Source of the DNA: Allium sativum
Taxonomy: Eukaryota > Streptophyta > Magnoliopsida > Asparagales > Amaryllidaceae
Assembly: GCA_030737875.1 (NCBI GenBank)
Contig: CM060912.1
Location: forward strand, 878,067,199-878,131,198
Direction of reading: 5' to 3'
Length of the DNA stretch: 64,000 nt
Part shown: positions 12,435 to 24,290 of the stretch, piece after piece
Layout of the letters: every line of letters starts with the position of its first letter
Position numbering within the stretch: the first letter of the stretch is position 1
Position numbers and translations under genes: made by a program
The notes under the pieces: model-generated
Database searches by the model: none
Seen by the model: the letters and a program-made list of their open reading frames with translations, nothing else
What the model was told of the DNA's origin: nothing

Positions 12435-13341
12435 TGATTAATATAGAAATGTGTTTATTTTATGCTCTTATATCTTATCTTTTGTATACAAATAAATATT
12501 ACTTGGGTATTGTTTTGTCACTTTTTACAGATATGCCAATACAGTCAGAAAATGTAAAATAAAGATCAAATTGCTGCATATTTACATTTGAAGGCTTGTT
12601 GACGAAGATCTCACATCTAGTTTCTTTTTGGACAAGAAAATAACTAGTAGAAAGGCCATATATATCAAAAATCAATGAAGAATTATCAAAGGAGCAAGAG
12701 GAAAAGAGGAAAGGCCTAAATTTACTAGATTTCACTAAGGCCCATTTGTAATTCTCATTGTAAACTCTTTTTGTGAATTCCCTAAGGCCCATTTGTCATT
12801 ATATTAGGGTTAGAGTTGGCTATCTACTCTATATATACCCTTGTATTCTCATTGTAAACATCCATCCTAGAATTAATAAAGTCTTCTTCTTCTCTTTTCT
12901 GCATTTTTTTATTTTCTTAGCAATTAGTGTTGTCTACACAATTAGATTTGGTAGAACACTATTTGTCTTTTTCATCTATTTTTCATTTGTGATTAACCGT
13001 CTGATTAGATTCATCGGTAATCCTAATTTTATTTCCTGTTTGTTATTTTAATTTCTGCAATTTCAATTTATGTTCTTTTTACTGCTTCCTTAGGTCAATT
13101 GGATTGAATACAGATTTGATTAGATTCAGATCTGATTCATTTCAATGATAGTTTAATTGCAGTTCAATTTCGTTTTCTTTCAAAACCAACCTCAAAGATT
13201 TGTCTAACTCGCCCAAGAAATTTTATAAATAATTTGATTTAATTTGTCTCCCTGTGTTCGACCTGTATGCTACACACCTGTGCGCTTGCAGAATTTAATT
13301 TAAATACCGCACATTTCTATTTCATAGGAAAGCGACGATTA
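12435..13341 (+). repeat. Element 3, 5' LTR
   Basis: A 907-bp LTR. TATA box CTCTATATATACCC at 12827-12840 and polyadenylation signal AATAAA at 12875-12880 are in the usual order for a plant LTR, making R a short segment near 12860-12900. Confidence 0.9.
12827..12840 (+). promoter_or_regulatory. LTR promoter TATA box, element 3
   Basis: CTCTATATATACCC, followed 35 bases later by AATAAA. The same pair occurs in the 3' LTR at 18703-18716 and 18750-18755. Confidence 0.6.
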
Positions 13342-13347
13342 AGTTTT

Positions 13348-13365
13348 TGGCGCCATTGCCGGGGA
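13348..13365 (+). other. Primer binding site, element 3 (Asp-tRNA type)
   Basis: TGGCGCCATTGCCGGGGA lies six bases after the 5' LTR. It differs at one base (A for G) from the primer site commonly found in Athila elements. Confidence 0.85.
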
Positions 13366-15686
13366 GGCAACAATTAAATTTTATTATTTGCTTAGTTTCT
13401 GATTCGTGTTAGTTTTTATTTTTATTTTTCCTTTTGTTTTCTTTGTATAGATGTAGAAAAAATTCTTGACTGGTTGATTTGGTATTATAAGTTGAAACCG
13501 TAATCTTCCCGACAAGAGGAAAAAAAATTAATTGCCAAATTCCCTTGATTTTCTTTCCTTTTCAATTTATTTCTTTCCCCTTTTCATTTTTTTTCCTTTC
13601 TTCATCTGTTCCTTCTTTCCATCTATCCTTCTTTCCAATTTTTACTTCATTATTCCTTGGCATTGTTCATTTATTTTGCCAAAATTTCCAATTTTTCTTT
13701 GATTTCTTTCCATCTATTCTTTCTTTCCTTTTACTTCTTTCCAATTGTTAATATACCGGTTTTCATTCTCTTACAACAATAAACAAAAAAATAATCCTTT
13801 TTTTCTTTCCATCTTTCAACTTTCTTCCCATTTTATTTTTACATTCTCTTCCCAATTTTACAAGTTCCAAAACAAAACAAAAATTAACACTTGCCAATTT
13901 TTCCTTCAGTTTATTTTCTTTATTTTCATCCATTTCTTCTCCCTTCTTTTATTTATTTCTTTCCATCATACAATTTCTTTCCCTTTCTTTCATTTAATTC
14001 TTTCCAATTTTCTACAAACTCCTTCTCTCTTTTACAAATCTCATCCATAAAAAAATAAAATAAAAAAATCTTGCCAACTTTTCAATTTGTTTCCATTTTT
14101 CATTTTATTTTGTTTTCGCTTTCTTTCTATTTTTCCTTGTACATTGCATTCCTTTCTTCAAATTCACCACTTTCTTCTATTTTTCGGTCATTCTTTCTTC
14201 AGATTTCTTTTACCATTTTTTTTCTCTCACAATTCATCACCTTTGTCAACCTAATTTTCACATCCAATTTCCCGAGCACCGTTCAGACTAAATTTCACCA
14301 TCTTTCTCCCTTTTAATCATTGATTCACTGTTCCTTCCAAAACAATTCCCTGCACCCATCTTGCCAAACACCCATACCACCAACCATACCACAAACAGTC
14401 TTCATTGCAACAAAATATCATCACAACAGAAATCGCATCATCACCAAGTTTCACGCTGCCTCACATCCAAATCCACACCCGATTCGAATCCACAGCTGGA
14501 CCCAAAAACCCACGTCGATCCAAAGCCGCATCGTCCTCGATTCGAAGATCGAACTTGAGAATCGAATCGATTTGCTGAAAAAAAAGAACGGGGACGAGAA
14601 TTTTCAGATCCGTTCGGCTCAATTCTTTTGAATATTTGGGTGTTAGTTTTTTTTTTGTACTTTCCGTGCTTTATAAAACCCAATAAAAAGAAAGAAGGGG
14701 AGGTTTATTAGTACAGGTCCTAGTGAGTTGCGTATTTGTTTGAACGAGATTGCGGTTTTGTTGGTAGCCTCACTGATCTGCTTGCAATTGTTTTAGTTTA
14801 GTCTACTTCTTTTTAGTTCTTTTAGTCCTTTTTAAATTTTTTTCTTTGATTCTGTTTTACTTCTTTTCTTCATTCCCCAAAAAAAAATGACTTTGTTTTG
14901 CTTGTATTATATTTTTTCTAGTCTAGTTGTTTTGATAATTTAGTTTCTATTTTATTCCTTCCTTCCTATCTAGTTTTATGTATATTTTTTTTCTAGTCTA
15001 GTTGTTTTATTGCTTCCAAAAAAAAGAGGTGAAATATCAATACAAATCAAAGGCCAAAGGAAGGAACAAATTCAAGCAACGAACAAGGATTCAAAGGTCA
15101 ACAAATTTGCAAATAATGGATTTCAATCATTAATACTGCTCAATTTTTCTGGATAGACTGCCGTACACCGCTGTAATATTTTCTAAACTCTACAGGTGCT
15201 TTGCTGCAAAGAAAAAAAATATAGACATTGTTTGTAAAAAAATTCTGCAGGGGCAGCGGCTTGCTTGTACAATATTTTAAATTTATGCAGTTGTTATTAT
15301 CTGATTATTGTGGTTGGCTGATATCTTCATAACTGAAATCTGCATTCTTATTGTTTTCAACAATAAAAATAGACATTGCAAAATAATATAATTGAAAAGT
15401 GATGTTTAGTGAAGTTGACTGTCTCGTATAATTGGATCGCGGATATATAGTAGTTCAATTTATTGAACTATTAATAAAAGACGTTGCATACTACCCGTAA
15501 AACATTGGTCGTATCCCTTAGTATTTATACTATACGTGAACGGCCATAAGACCCTCTTCCCCCTTCTAATTGAGTCAGTTAATTAATAGAGCGCAACTTA
15601 GTATTTTATACTATTTTGAAGTGAGAATAATTCTGTCTTGCCGTGACTTCTTTAAAATGTCTGATTCAAAAAAATCATTGTGAGAA
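13366..15686 (+). other. Element 3 leader, pyrimidine-rich, non-coding
   Basis: About 2.3 kb before the gag-like frame. From 13540 to about 14330 the plus strand is almost entirely T and C with TTTCTTTCC runs; its open frames encode only F, L and S strings and are composition artefacts. 14330-14630 is less skewed and contains several CCAACC and GATTCGAATC motifs. The rest is AT-rich with no feature recognised. Very long leaders are usual for Athila-type elements. Confidence 0.6.
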
Positions 15687-17140
15687 ATGTGGGAAAATAA
15701 TTGGAGTAGACGTCCTTTCGAAGAGTATGAGTATGAATTACAACTCATAAGGCAAGATTTTCCAAAATTTCATGGGCCCAATATCAACAATTTCCAAAAT
15801 TTTCCAAATGACCAACATTTTCAAAACATAGATATAATCGAAATGACGACTTCAACTCCAATAATTTCGATTATGGGCCACATCCACATCAAAATAGCTT
15901 TGAATCCCAATATAGCTCTGATCCACATCAATATGGGGTTGTAAACCAAAATTTTCAAAATTATAGCCTACATCAACATCTTGGAAATAACCAAAATCAC
16001 TCAAATTTTAACAATTTTGGTTACGAACATAATTTTTATGATCAAAATGATTTCCAATATCATTGTCAGTTTTTTGGAAATTCAAACAACTGCCACATTG
16101 GAAATAATATCGGTTGTGAAATTGATGTGGACTATAATTTTGAGAATCAAGAAATCCAAAATGAGAGCTCTAAAATCAACGATTCTGAAGAATATCATCT
16201 TAACATTCTTAAAGAGCGGGTAGAAAAGCAAGATAGACAACTTGATGAAAAAGATAGAAAGATGGATGAACTTCTTTGTTTAATGACATCTTTGAAATAA
16301 CAACGAGAGCAACCAAATCAAATTCAAACAAGCGATGAATCAAAAAATAATCCACTCTTTATTGATAGTGAAAATTTTCAAATTACAACTTTAGAAATTG
16401 AGAATAATGATCTGAATGAAGTTGTTAAAAATTCAACAAATGATTTGGACTTCGATTCTTTTCAGGAAAAAGACTTAAGCTTGGATTTTGATCTTTCTCT
16501 TTCAGACTGCGAGAAAATTGAAATTGAACAAAATGAAAATGTTAAATTTTTCAGAAACTCAAAAGTGGAAAAGGATTTTAATGAACATGAATTTTTTGGA
16601 TTGTATGAGGATGAATTTTTTGGATTGTATGATCACAAATATTTGAACAATTACACTGATAAATTTGTTGAACACATGAATTATCATTGGAATGTTGGCT
16701 TGGTTGAAAAACTTCATGTAAGGATGACCCTAGACATTTATTTGCTGGATTATAAATCTAGGTATAAAGATGAAATGGTTTTCAAAAACCTTTGCTTATT
16801 AGAAAACGTGCCTAGACATAGTGGGAACAGAATTCATCAGGCTAGAACTAAGTGTGGGGGAAATGGTTGGTGGCATTCTTTGCATCTCATGCATCGTAAA
16901 CACATATATCATTGTACATATGATCCATTCTTACATATAATTCGACTGTATTTCATTCTGCAAATCATATTGCATCTAATCCATCTATGGGTTTTATCAT
17001 TCAAATTTAGGAAACGTGCTACATTGTGGACACTGTTTTGTCCAAGTGTAGGAGGGAGTCTGCATTTCATTCATTTTCGTTTTTTCTTTCTTTTCATTTT
17101 CAGCCATTTAAATAGGACCATCATGCATTTTATATTGTAG
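15687..17140 (+). pseudogene. Gag-like pseudogene of element 3
   Basis: Starts at an ATG (15687) with MWENNWSRRPFEEYEYEL. After a frameshift near 15840 it can be followed through an Asn, Gln, Phe, His and Tyr-rich region (15850-16150), then a charged coiled-coil-like stretch with EKQDRQLDEKDRKMDELL ending in a stop near 16300. The frame continues from 16445 as an acidic section containing a repeated EFFGLY motif at about residues 50 and 59 of that segment. It ends around NRIHQARTKCGGNGWW near 16860, where the DNA itself is a polypurine tract. The remaining reading to 17140 is hydrophobic and probably not coding. No Retrotrans_gag core, zinc knuckle or pol motif is seen. The position suggests a gag-like protein; the sequence alone does not prove it. 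Confidence 0.5.
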
Positions 17141-18302
17141 TAGCATGCCATTTTTTTTGAAACATGACTCATTTTAGATTGATACAACAAAATAAGTTAA
17201 GGATTGTTAATCAGTTGATAGTATTTTTTTCTCTCAGCTAAGATCGAATAAGAAATATAATGAAAAGTTGAATTTTGAGGGATAATAGTGTAACTGGTAC
17301 ATAGGGAGATTCTTAGGTGATGGCCATGAAGTTTATTCTAAATAGTAGTCTTTGTTTAATTAGTGGAGAACTTAAAACACTTATATTGGCTTTTTGAATC
17401 ATTAAAACAAAGTTGTGTTAAGTTGAATTCGTGTTCCTTTGTGCTTATATTTTCAATAATAATAATAGTAATCCAAGGGTATCCAACATTGCTTGTATAT
17501 CTAGCGTTGGTGTGCAAACCCGCCAAGCTCTATCTGACATGTTGTTGACAAAGTCAGCATCGGAATATCTTGGTCTCATTTTATGAGATTGGACACCTAA
17601 GGATTACCGACATGTTGTTGACAAAGTCAGCATCGGTCTGCACAATCCGCCAAGCTCTGTCCCAACTCTCCGTCAGTCCACAAGGCTGGTATACCTTGGT
17701 CTTTTAAGTTAGGTGTATGTAATTAATCATAAAATTTAACATTTATAGAGATAGAGAATAAGCGATGATGCCCAAACATTTCTTGACCTTATTGATTTGA
17801 CTAGCCACACACAAGGAAATTAGAATACCACTTCACAAACTGTGACAAGCAAACGAAGAATTTATTTCATGGCTGCACTATGTTATCAACCGAACTAACT
17901 GGCCAAACTAGAATTTAACATTTGAAAACATGATTTATATTGAAAATTTGTGACAAGTAGAGGTATCTAAAATAAAATCAACTGATTAGAAATTGTTAAT
18001 TTAATTTGTTGTACCACTTTCCTGAAACAAGTCGTGTTTTCAATTTTTGTTTTCAATTGCATAAGTCCTCTGCATTCATGTAGTTACATTAGAATCTTAG
18101 CATACTGGATTTGGATTTCGTGGGTAGTATCCGCTAAAAACCCTCACGAGACACCACTCATCCTACTAGGGACACCTAGAGGTTTAACGGCTTGTTGCAT
18201 ACGCTCAATGTAATCGTGTTTCCTACGAAAGTGTGATCTATCTAGTTAGTTTTTAATTTTTGTTTTACTCAAGGATGAGTAAAAGATAAGTGTGGGGGTA
18301 TT
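17141..18302 (+). other. Element 3 3' untranslated section
   Basis: AT-rich and without open frames of note. 17500-17720 contains two imperfect copies of a roughly 100-bp unit with CGCCAAGCTCT and ACATGTTGTTGACAAAGTC. It ends with the polypurine tract at 18288-18302 (AAGTGTGGGGGTATT). Confidence 0.6.
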
Positions 18303-19216
18303 TGATTAACATAGAAATGTGTTTATTTTATGCTCTTATATCTTATCTTTTGTATATAAATAAATATTACTTGGGTATTGTTTTGTCACTTTTTACAGAT
18401 ATGCCGATACAGTCAGAAAATGGAAAATAGAGATCAAATTGTTGCATATTTACATTTGAAGGCTTGCTGACAAAGATCTCACATCTAGTTGCTTTTTGGA
18501 CAAGAAAATAACTAGTAGAAAGGCCATATATATATCACAAATCAATGAAGAATTATCAAAGGAGCAAGAGGAAAAGAGGAAAGGCCTAAATTTACTAGAT
18601 TTCACTAAGACCCATTTGTAATTCTCATTGTAAACTCTTTTTGTGAATTCCCTAAGGCCCATTTGTCATTGTATTAGGGTTAGGGTTAGGGTTGACTATC
18701 TACTCTATATATACCCTTGTATTCTCATTGTAAACACCATCCTAGAATTAATAAAGTCTTCTTCTTCTCTTTTCTGCATTTTTTTATTTTCTTAGCAATT
18801 AGTGTTGTCCACACAATTAGATTTGGTAGAACACTATTTGTCTTTTTCATCTATTTTTCATTAGTGATTAACCGTTTGATTAGATTCAGCGGTAATCCTA
18901 ATTTTATTTCCTGTTTGTTATTTTAATTTCTGCAATTTCAATTTCTGTTCTTTTTACTGCTTCCTTAGGTCAATTGGATTGAATACAGATTTGACTAGAT
19001 TCAGATCTGATTCATTTCAATGATAGTTTAATTGCAGTTCAATTTCGTTTGCTTTCAAAACCAACCTCGAAGATTTGTCTAACTCACCCAAGAAATTTTA
19101 TAAATAATTTGATTTCATTTGTCTCCCTGTGTTCGACCTGTATGCTACACACCTGTGCGCTTGCAGAATTTAATTTAAATACCACGCCTTTTTATTTCAT
19201 AGGAAAGCGATGATCA
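18303..19216 (+). repeat. Element 3, 3' LTR
   Basis: A 914-bp copy of 12435-13341. It carries three tandem TTAGGG units near 18673-18693 where the 5' LTR has a single TTAGGG followed by TTAGAG. Confidence 0.9.
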
Positions 19217-19221
19217 CTAAG

Positions 19222-20495
19222 CTATAAATCACTATACACAATAATCTCCTTCTTCCAAGTCATGAACTATCTTATATATAATATGCCCCAATTTTAGGTC
19301 TTAAACCACATCATGTACTATGCCTTACATGTTTACAGTTCAATTTATGCCCCAAACCCCAAGTCATATGTCCAATATACTTTATGCCTCAAATCTCAAG
19401 TCATATGTTCGATACACTTTATGTTTTAAATACAACATGTGTTATGTCCTCAAATTCGTTACAAATCAGTTATGCCCAATTATACATATTTTAATACTTT
19501 TCCCAATTTTAGCGCTAGTCATGCCCAAATCATATATTATGCCCAATTTTAGCGCTGGCCATGTTCAAATCATATATTATGCCCAATTTTATTTCCAACG
19601 TACGTTCATCTCTTATGAGATTTGGCTCAGGCTCGTAGTAGCCTGGCTGTAAAACAAAAAGGGAAGAAGGAAAGAAGAGACAAAGAATGGACACAATATT
19701 ATCAATGAGATAGATCCAATGGATATAGAAAGACAGATAGAAATAGGCATAATCTCATATTCAGATTTATTACAATGTCAGAATCACAATTAACTTTTAT
19801 TTCCGAAAGTAACGTGAACTTACAAATTACAGAATGGTCTTGAATTCTGGAATCTGATTTTTGAAACTGAAAAGCTATCCCTTGACGTAGACTATCGATT
19901 CTCTAATTTAGATTTGATTCCTAGAATATAGTTATTGAAGTCATTGAATTAGCCTTTGATCCTCTACTTGAATTCTAACTTGATTCTACGAAGAACTTGA
20001 GCATCATAACCCCATCTTTAATTTTATTTTGATAAGAATTAGGATGGAGTATAGGAGTAATGAAGTTGTGTAGAGAAAACTGTAGCCTTAGGTGTGTTTA
20101 TATAGCATAGGGATCAACGAATCTGGTCAGAATGGGCGTCCAAATGCAGAAAAATGAACCAATCCTCGGATCTGGAAATAGAGGGGAGGTCGACCCCCTG
20201 GTCGACCTATGTGACCCAGGTCAACGTGGGTCCTGGGCGGGAAATTTCCCGCCCAGCCCGGGTGTGTGATTTGAATTTCGAATTCGAGCAGTTTTAATTT
20301 ATTTTAAATTCCTGAAACTTCTGAGTGCCATAACTTTCTCATATGAAGTCCGATTTACGAAAACTTAGACTCTATTCCAAGCAGATTTTCGAGATGAACG
20401 CAATGGCATAACCCGTTTCCCTTAATTCTTCTCTTAAAAATTAAGTATACTTTAATTTGTTACTTTGACGTTCACAGAAAATACGGGGTGTTACA
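19222..20495 (-). repeat. Element 2, 5' LTR, second part
   Basis: Continues the LTR interrupted at 12434 and matches 6067-7389. It includes the TATA box (about 20093-20106) and a shortened GTCGAC minisatellite (about 20185-20240). Confidence 0.88.
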
Positions 20496-20500
20496 GCCGT

Positions 20501-20541
20501 AAACTTGACGTGTAACTACTTTACCAGAAAGCGGGTCAACA
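20501..20541 (-). repeat. Element 1, 3' LTR, inner 41 bases
   Basis: Resumes the element 1 LTR after element 2 and its GCCGT duplication. It aligns with 25749-25789 and ends in GGGTCAACA. Beside it the minus strand has AAGGGACAAAG, a short polypurine tract. Confidence 0.85.
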
Positions 20542-22552
20542 CTTTGTCCCTTAAACCATATCTTACTTGGTAAAAGGAAGATGTGATTTGCTAGAAATCC
20601 AAGGATCCGGAAATCGCGAACTTAAAGAAGTCCGCATAGAATCCCAATAGCCGAGAATCGAAAAACCAAAGGCCACGATCACGTCAGATCGTATTAATGG
20701 AAAATAAGAAGTCCAAAGGACCAATGAAAACCGACGATCACCCTGGATCGTACTAACCAGAAAATCGAAGCCAAAGAAACTCGACGATCGCTCCGGATCG
20801 TATTACGAGAAATAACCAAGAAAACACGAATAACCAAGATTAGGGAAATCGTGGTAACACAAAATTCAGAAATCCAGAATAGCCATTAACCAGATAATCA
20901 AAACAGGTGATCAAACGGATCCAAAAGCCAGAATTCTAGAATCACCAGATGAATCAAAGGCACCCTCGTCAAATCCTAACAAGAGAACCAAGGATAAGCC
21001 AGAATAATCGATAACTTGATAATCAGATGAGTCCATGGCACCCTTGTCAAAATCTGACAAGAGGTCCATTAGAAAGCCAAGGCGACCTTTCTGAGATATG
21101 AGAAGTGGACTAAGGATAAGCGAAATGGTAGGGCCCTACTCACCACTAAGCGAAGTGACCTTGCCAGTTTGGACAAAATAGTCTGCTCCTTCCTAAGAAA
21201 AGTCCTTACTAGGAGACCAAAGTTTTTATACTTAGCGAGCAAAGTCCTTACTACGCCAGGTCCTCGAAGTTTGAAGTTCCAATTCTATATTTCCTTATTC
21301 GCAGGCAGAGTATCGACAAGCGAAGTAATTTTTATTAACGTTTTCAATGGTTGGAGTTTTATTTTTAATAAATCCAAAGGAAAACATAGAAGTTTATAGT
21401 GGAGCAAAGAACATACTTAATGATTAAGGTCTAATCCCGTGTGTGGCTGAGTCAACTTAGCCGCTATCAATTTCTAGTTCATTGAGTTCCGTTAAGTTTG
21501 AAGGGGATGCAATAGCATCAGATATAGAGCATGCTTAGGGGTCGCACCGGTCCCCGTACGTGGGTAGGCCGACGTAGCTTTCCTTAAGCCAAAAAATGAA
21601 AAATAAACAGAGGAGTTTGGATGGTTCATCGTCCATAAAGATCATGCTTAGGAATTAAGGCCTAATCCCGTACACGGATAGACAGGCACAACCCTACAAA
21701 ATTTCGAGCTAGGTAACTAGAAATGAGTGAACGAGGTTTGTGGGTTCATCATCCGTAAAGAGAATGCCTAGGGATTAATGGGCAGACAGACTTATCCCTT
21801 GGAAATCCCAAGCCAGCTAATCAGAATGAAAGTAGGAGGCCAGACGATATATCATCGACAAAGACCATGCCTATGGACTAAGGCTTAATCCCGTACATAG
21901 GTAGCTAGGTAGACTTAGTCCCTCCGACCTCTAAAGCCAAATGAATCCAGAGGTGAGTGTAGGAGTCTAAACAGTTTCTCGTCCACAAAGAGCATGCCTA
22001 GGGATTAAATCCTAATCTTGTACATCGGTAGGAAGACTTTGGACCTCCTCCCTCCTGCAATCATGTGAACCAGAGTGATTAGTTAGTAGTGGGGCAGATG
22101 GTTCATAGTCAGGTACAGAGCACGCCTAGGGATTAAATCATAATCCCTTATGTGTTTGATCTAACTAAGAGCCATCCGTAGTCGATAATTCAAGGGCTTA
22201 ATATTGAGAAGTGTAATATCCAATATGCCTGAGTCAATATGACCAAAATCCAAAGAAAAAAACCACAGTTTTAATAATTGAATAGCCAAAGTATATAAGC
22301 CAAAGACCTGAATAAAAGTTGGGCCACATCCACAAGCTATAAATCCAAAATACTAGAAAACCAAAAGTATAAGCGCCAAAACCTAAAATATAGAAAACCA
22401 GAAGACCAGAGTCTGCAAAGCCAAAGTCCAGAGTGTGGAAAGGTAAAAGGTCGATAAACCAAAAGCCAAGAAAACCAGAAACGAAAAATCCAAAGTCCAG
22501 GATTTGCTAAACCAGAAAATGCAGAAAGAAATATCAATTGACAATCATACTA
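20542..22552 (-). other. Element 1 3' section, non-coding with tandem repeats
   Basis: Lies between the gag remnant and the 3' LTR on the minus strand, where pol would be in a full element. It holds three ~60-bp units with ACGATC...GATCGTA dyads (20640-20815), an array of ~115-bp units (21425-22170) and an A, C and G-rich stretch with many AAACCAGAA-like words (22200-22510). No pol motif is visible in any frame. Confidence 0.65.
21425..22170. repeat. Tandem array of about seven ~115-bp units
   Basis: Recognisable by the recurring core GCATGCCTAGGGATTAA followed by CCTAATCCCGTAC, with copies near 21425, 21530, 21645, 21760, 21865, 21985 and 22110. The units are quite diverged. Each core includes the inverted pair GGATTA / TAATCC. 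Confidence 0.75.
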
Positions 22553-24188
22553 CCGGGATGAGGCCCCGGTCCATTCCTATCCTGAGTTGGAGCAGGCAGT
22601 CGTGCCTATCCTGGTACCGCAGCTCGATTTCGAAAGTATTCCTCTAGCTCGCCACATTTGATGCGTTCTTCGATCATATACCTGTGATGCATATATTCGT
22701 TGGCGTTGTGACCATCCAGGTCATGAAACAAGCAGTGCTTGCCAAAATCCTTTTCCCTCTAGGTTGACTCTCTCGTAGGAGGCTTCATAAAGGGGGCAAT
22801 TGCATGAAATTTTAGATAAATCTCTTAGAGGGCGAGTAAGTTCCATGTATGAAGAGAATTTGTGTTGATTCCACGCAATCCGATCATCGCAGGGATCAAC
22901 CTTTCCTTTCCTTTTTCCAAAATTGGACGATCCCTAGTCCTGAACCGAATTAGCCTTGAGAACTTTCTTGTTCGATCTCCTCCCTAAGAGATTGATCAAA
23001 TTCGAAATAAAATTCACTAGGATCCCTTAGTAGGTCCCGTTGAAGTGAGACCTTGAACTCCGTCTTGTCCAGAAAACCTTAGAATGCTCTGGTCGATCGA
23101 CCGAAGATAGTCAACATCAAACCTTTCCAAAAACTTACGCAAAGTCTTTCCTGTTTTTGCTTAATATTCGTAAGCATCATCACATTTTTGGGTCGAGCGA
23201 TGTGGACCCTGAATTGTTCGATTAACATCCAAACCAATATGTTCGAAGAATTAATCGATTTGTTTTCAAGCTGCCGAAACCACATAACAACAATATTCGT
23301 AAGGTAAAGAGGGAGGCACTTCACCATAACATTCTTCGAAGCCAAGAGTACTTCTATATGGCCCATATAACGCATCAAGAAAACCGTAGGATCATTCCTA
23401 CCATCAAAAGCTTCCAATATCGGCAATTTGAATTCTGAATATCCTGGGTGAATGGACTACGAGTTACACAATCCATATCTGAGAAAGTGGTCCCACGTCG
23501 AGTGTATCGTCGAGCAATATCGGCGATCTGAGCTCTATTACCATTACCAAGCAAGCGATTCCGGTCATTCAAATTTGCATCGGTTCCCCCGGTGTCGAGT
23601 CCAACGTTAGCATATTGCTGAGCTACAATAAGAACATCTGGTTCAATCCTAACCTAAGGTGCTTCGACTGACACAAATCCAACATTCAGAACTACGGGAG
23701 TTCCTACATCCAAAAATGTGCGCGTCTACGCTTGAGCAACATTACCAACTCCAGAATTTGAAACCTGATTAACCAAAACCTGAGCCGAACCTTGAATGGG
23801 ATTAGGGTAGTCCCCTGAGCCTAGTCGATCTGGTAGCTGCATGCAGATTGGTGTAGACACGGGGTTGTTCTTCAGGAATCGCCCCCAAGTCCTGAGCTAA
23901 CCCTTGAGGAGCACTAGCACTTGTTCTGACCATGTTACCTTGGCCCGACGGCCTTGCAAAACCTTCGATCCAAGTGAGAAGAGCGTTCATTGTAGCTTCC
24001 TGTCGACGGAAATGTTCTTCTTGTTGTTCCAAATGAGAAGTTAGGTCCTTAGTCAATTCCTTAACGACTCCGTCAATATCACCCCAAGTAACGTAATTGA
24101 ACAGATATCCGGTCGAGGAAACTTCCTGGCTTTCCTTCATTCTTTCTCCTTCCAAGCGAGCTAAACTAATTTTCTTCCTTTTAACCAT
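22553..24188 (-). pseudogene. Ty3/gypsy gag pseudogene of element 1
   Basis: Minus-strand gag that forms the particle shell in intact relatives. It starts at an ATG (24188) with a lysine-rich segment, then a coiled-coil-like region. The core (about 23426-23079) has the Retrotrans_gag hallmarks FDGRNDP, KCLPLYLTN, WFRQLENKS, an RPKN block and IKQKQERL in the usual order. Near 22740-22630 is a C-terminal block with HCLFHDLDGHN and ELEEYFRN, matching the His/Cys-containing tail of this gag group. It is broken: a frameshift near 23810, stops near 23720 and 23650, a frameshift between 23450 and 23400, and others after 23079. The usual protease and reverse transcriptase do not follow. Family assignment is from recognised motif order. 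Confidence 0.8.
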
Positions 24189-24271
24189 AATGAAATCCGA
24201 GAAAAATCCAAGAGAATCCGAGAGACTCTATTTCCTTAAAAAGTCCAGAATTCGAAGGCATTTTGACTCCC

Positions 24272-24287
24272 CCTTCCTGGCATGCCA
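24272..24287 (-). other. Candidate primer binding site, element 1
   Basis: Just inside the 5' LTR the minus strand reads TGGCATGCCAGGAAGG, starting with the TGG that pairs with a tRNA CCA end. I cannot name the tRNA with confidence. Confidence 0.55.
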
Positions 24288-24290
24288 AAA

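Larger units (their letters stand above)
12435..19216 (+). mobile_element. Element 3: non-autonomous Athila-type LTR retrotransposon
   Basis: LTRs at 12435-13341 and 18303-19216 start TGATTAA. The 3' copy ends in TGATCA; the 5' copy ends in TTA by one change. Flanks are CTAAA (12430-12434) and CTAAG (19217-19221), a 5-bp duplication with one mismatch; the uninterrupted site in the left LTR of element 2 reads CCTAAGCC. After the 5' LTR comes a primer site, TGGCGCCATTGCCGGGGA, one base from the Athila-type Asp-tRNA site. Before the 3' LTR is AAGTGTGGGGGTATT, a classic Athila polypurine tract. The 5-kb interior has one decayed gag-like frame and no pol. The first 200 bases of the two LTRs differ at about nine sites by eye. 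Confidence 0.92.
3344..20495 (-). mobile_element. Element 2: non-autonomous LTR retrotransposon with 4-kb LTRs (LARD-like)
   Basis: It begins TGAAACACCCC and ends GGGGTGTTACA and is flanked by the exact duplication GCCGT (3339-3343 and 20496-20500) within an LTR of element 1. Read on the minus strand: 5' LTR 9721-20495 (itself split by element 3), primer site 9707-9718, a 2.3-kb interior, polypurine tract at 7390-7407, and 3' LTR 3344-7389. Without element 3 it is about 10.4 kb. No gag or pol domain is recognisable, so it fits the LARD class moved by another element's enzymes. About 270 bases at the LTR starts differ at roughly 3 percent by eye, much less than element 1, in agreement with the nesting order. 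Confidence 0.9.

Noticed and set aside
13545..14316. Chain of open frames rich in Phe, Leu and Ser
   Set aside because: The DNA is a long pyrimidine-rich tract in the element 3 leader; such composition lacks stops by chance. There are no conserved motifs.
18673..18693. Three TTAGGG units as a telomere remnant
   Set aside because: Only three units, inside an LTR, and plant telomeres are usually TTTAGGG; a small local slippage is enough.
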